Source: Verrucomicrobia subdivision 3 bacterium UBA693 (GTDB lineage: Bacteria > Verrucomicrobiota > Verrucomicrobiia > Limisphaerales > UBA8199). Taken from it: a stretch of 64,000 nucleotides of DNA. Made by a program: the position numbers and the translations under genes. Each line of letters begins with the position of its first letter. The first letter of the stretch is position 1. Of the stretch, positions 62,959 through 64,000 are shown piece after piece. The DNA is taken from positions 1 to 64,000 of the forward strand of contig DBMR01000078.1 in the NCBI GenBank assembly GCA_002298785.1, given 5' to 3'. The notes under the pieces are model-generated. The model was not told where the DNA came from. It searched no databases and worked only from the letters and a program-made list of their open reading frames with translations.

Positions 62959-63080
62959 AAGCGATTTTATTCAACAAAAACGAATCTTTCAGGTCCCAAA
63001 CGACCCTCACAATTGCCGGGCAGGATTGAGTTCACCCAAAACCACGAGTCTCCTCACTACGCCGCTATTGGCCGCAGGAG

Positions 63081-63707
63081 TTAGAAAGGCAGTCTCTCGC
63101 CCAGCGCCGAGAACTTCTCCGCCAAGCCGCGCGCACTCCCTCGCACATACCAAAAGAGGAAAAAGCGCAACAGAGAAGTGGCGAGGGCGATCACCAGCGC
63201 ACTGCCGAAGAACAGGCCAAAAGCATGAATCGGATCGGGATCCATCATCCGCGGAATTCCGTGATACAACGCCCGGACTGTGAACAGTATTCCCACCGAC
63301 CACGTCACCCAAGGGGAAATCGCGGGGAATACATTCAAGAACGAAATCAGCAGGAACGGCAATAAGCTGCAAGCTACGGTGGTGAACGCCTGGGCGTAAG
63401 TCTGCCGGGCGTGGAAGGTGTCGGCCATCGATTTGATCACCCGCGTGCCGAGGAAACAGACGAGGAGCATCAACAGAAAATGGACGGTTTCCAGCACGAC
63501 TGCTTCGCCCAACGGAAACTGCTTCACCCGCTGCAACTCCGCCTGCCAACTTCCCCACCGGACAAGACCGTAGCCTTCCAGCACCACGACCAAAAGGAGC
63601 ATGGGAAGAAAACTGATCCCAAAAGCCGCCAACATGCCCAGTCGGGATCGAAACAACTTTTCCCAAGTGGCGATCGGCTCAAAAATCAGGAGTACTGCTC
63701 TAATCAT
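63081..63707 (-). CDS. Yip1-like polytopic membrane protein
   Basis: 208 residues from the ATG at 63707; the frame is open further to 63755. About five hydrophobic helices follow a short amphipathic N-terminus (MIRAVLLIFEPIATWEKLF, typical of Yip1-domain proteins that begin with a W-x-x-lipid-facing helix). The rest includes FGISFLPMLLLVVVLEGYGL and TVACSLLPFLLISFLNVFP. Bacterial Yip1 proteins have no defined function. Confidence 0.72.
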   Translation of the reverse strand: MIRAVLLIFEPIATWEKLFRSRLGMLAAFGISFLPMLLLVVVLEGYGLVRWGSWQAELQRVKQFPLGEAVVLETVHFLLMLLVCFLGTRVIKSMADTFHARQTYAQAFTTVACSLLPFLLISFLNVFPAISPWVTWSVGILFTVRALYHGIPRMMDPDPIHAFGLFFGSALVIALATSLLRFFLFWYVRGSARGLAEKFSALGERLPF

Positions 63708-63823
63708 CAGGTTATAACTTGCCGCCTCGCGCCTCGCGAGACAACTAAAATGCAATCACTTCGGTAGGCTTGCGCCAATTTTCTCCGTTTGACGGGGTCT
63801 CAGGACTTGATTTAATGAAGTGA

Positions 63824-64000
63824 ATGAAAGTTGATCTGGGTATCTGGACCAAGTTGACCCGGCTGGTGATATTCCTGCTGTTCGTCGCGGGATTGCTCGG
63901 CGTGGGCGTTTGGTACCTGCCGCTGATCCAGACCAATGAACGCATGCGCAAACGCATTGTGGATTTGGACGCTCAGACCCAGAAGGCGGAGGAGACGCGC
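63824..64000 (+). CDS. Probable FtsB/DivIC-like protein, 5' part only
   Basis: The ATG at 63824 opens a frame that reaches the window edge (59 codons). One TM helix (about 11-30, LVIFLLFVAGLLGVGVWYL) is followed by the start of a charged coiled coil (TNERMRKRIVDLDAQTQKAEET). The layout fits septum-formation initiator proteins or another single-pass coiled-coil protein. The rest lies outside the window. Confidence 0.55.
   Translation, partial: MKVDLGIWTKLTRLVIFLLFVAGLLGVGVWYLPLIQTNERMRKRIVDLDAQTQKAEETR

Noticed and set aside
63007..63666. 219-codon minus-strand frame overlapping the Yip1-like gene
   Set aside because: Arg/Gly-rich out-of-frame reading of the same strand; the alternative frame has clear membrane helices.

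Overview
The window is high-GC, densely packed bacterial chromosome. Its content suggests the phylum Verrucomicrobiota, most likely a Pedosphaera/Limisphaerales-type lineage. The clues are two VPDAG-type CTERM sorting signals, a large secreted protein of repeated Ig/cadherin-like units, many secreted glycosidases (GH106, GH36, a sialidase-like propeller, DUF1080), orphan URO-D-family proteins, and a complete F-type ATP synthase operon in the order B-E-F-H-A-G-D-C. The taxonomic call is an inference from gene content; there is no rRNA here.

Layout. 0-9 kb: the 3' end of a giant repeat protein, a sugar-phosphate transferase, an SDR plus mannonate dehydratase pair (uronate catabolism), a secreted esterase, a small membrane protein and a coiled-coil protein. 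9-11.7 kb: a secreted two-domain glycosidase-like protein. 11.7-15.2 kb: a decayed defence island. It holds an hsdM fragment, three palindromes at exact 51-bp spacing, an intact Bro-N gene carrying a fourth copy, a 32-codon hsdS stub and a Fic AMP-transferase, and it ends at a tRNA-Arg(ACG) gene. 15.3-23.8 kb (minus strand): a tight run of URO-D-like, GH106, tilS and ftsH. 24-28.3 kb: an orphan sulfate-binding protein, a membrane protein and a GH36 alpha-galactosidase. 28.4-37.1 kb (plus strand): an ATP-grasp-like protein, a cupin, rlmN, a cysteine synthase, an FAD monooxygenase, and an overlapping DUF1573/rhodanese/DoxX-MauE operon.

37.2-49.7 kb holds central metabolism: ppdK, an alpha-oxoamine synthase, a DUF1080 protein, a lipoprotein rhodanese, a CBM20-CBM20-GH77 glucanotransferase, DUF2249 and DUF4404 proteins, a CPBP protease, malic enzyme and a TPR protein. 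49.9-50.8 kb carries two tiny paralogous CTERM proteins. 50.8-57.5 kb is the ATP synthase operon, which ends at an intrinsic terminator. 57.7-64 kb holds a second URO-D-family protein, a sialidase-like protein, a Tat-exported aldo/keto reductase, an unusual etfBA pair, a Yip1-like membrane protein and the start of a probable cell-division coiled-coil protein.

Together the genes describe a polysaccharide-degrading heterotroph. Secreted glycosidases feed sugars and uronates inward, malic enzyme and PPDK link C4 acids to phosphoenolpyruvate, and a proton-type ATP synthase and an ETF serve respiration. The most unusual region is the palindrome array in the decayed restriction locus, followed by the pair of minimal CTERM peptides and the redox/sulfur operon at 34.9-37.1 kb.
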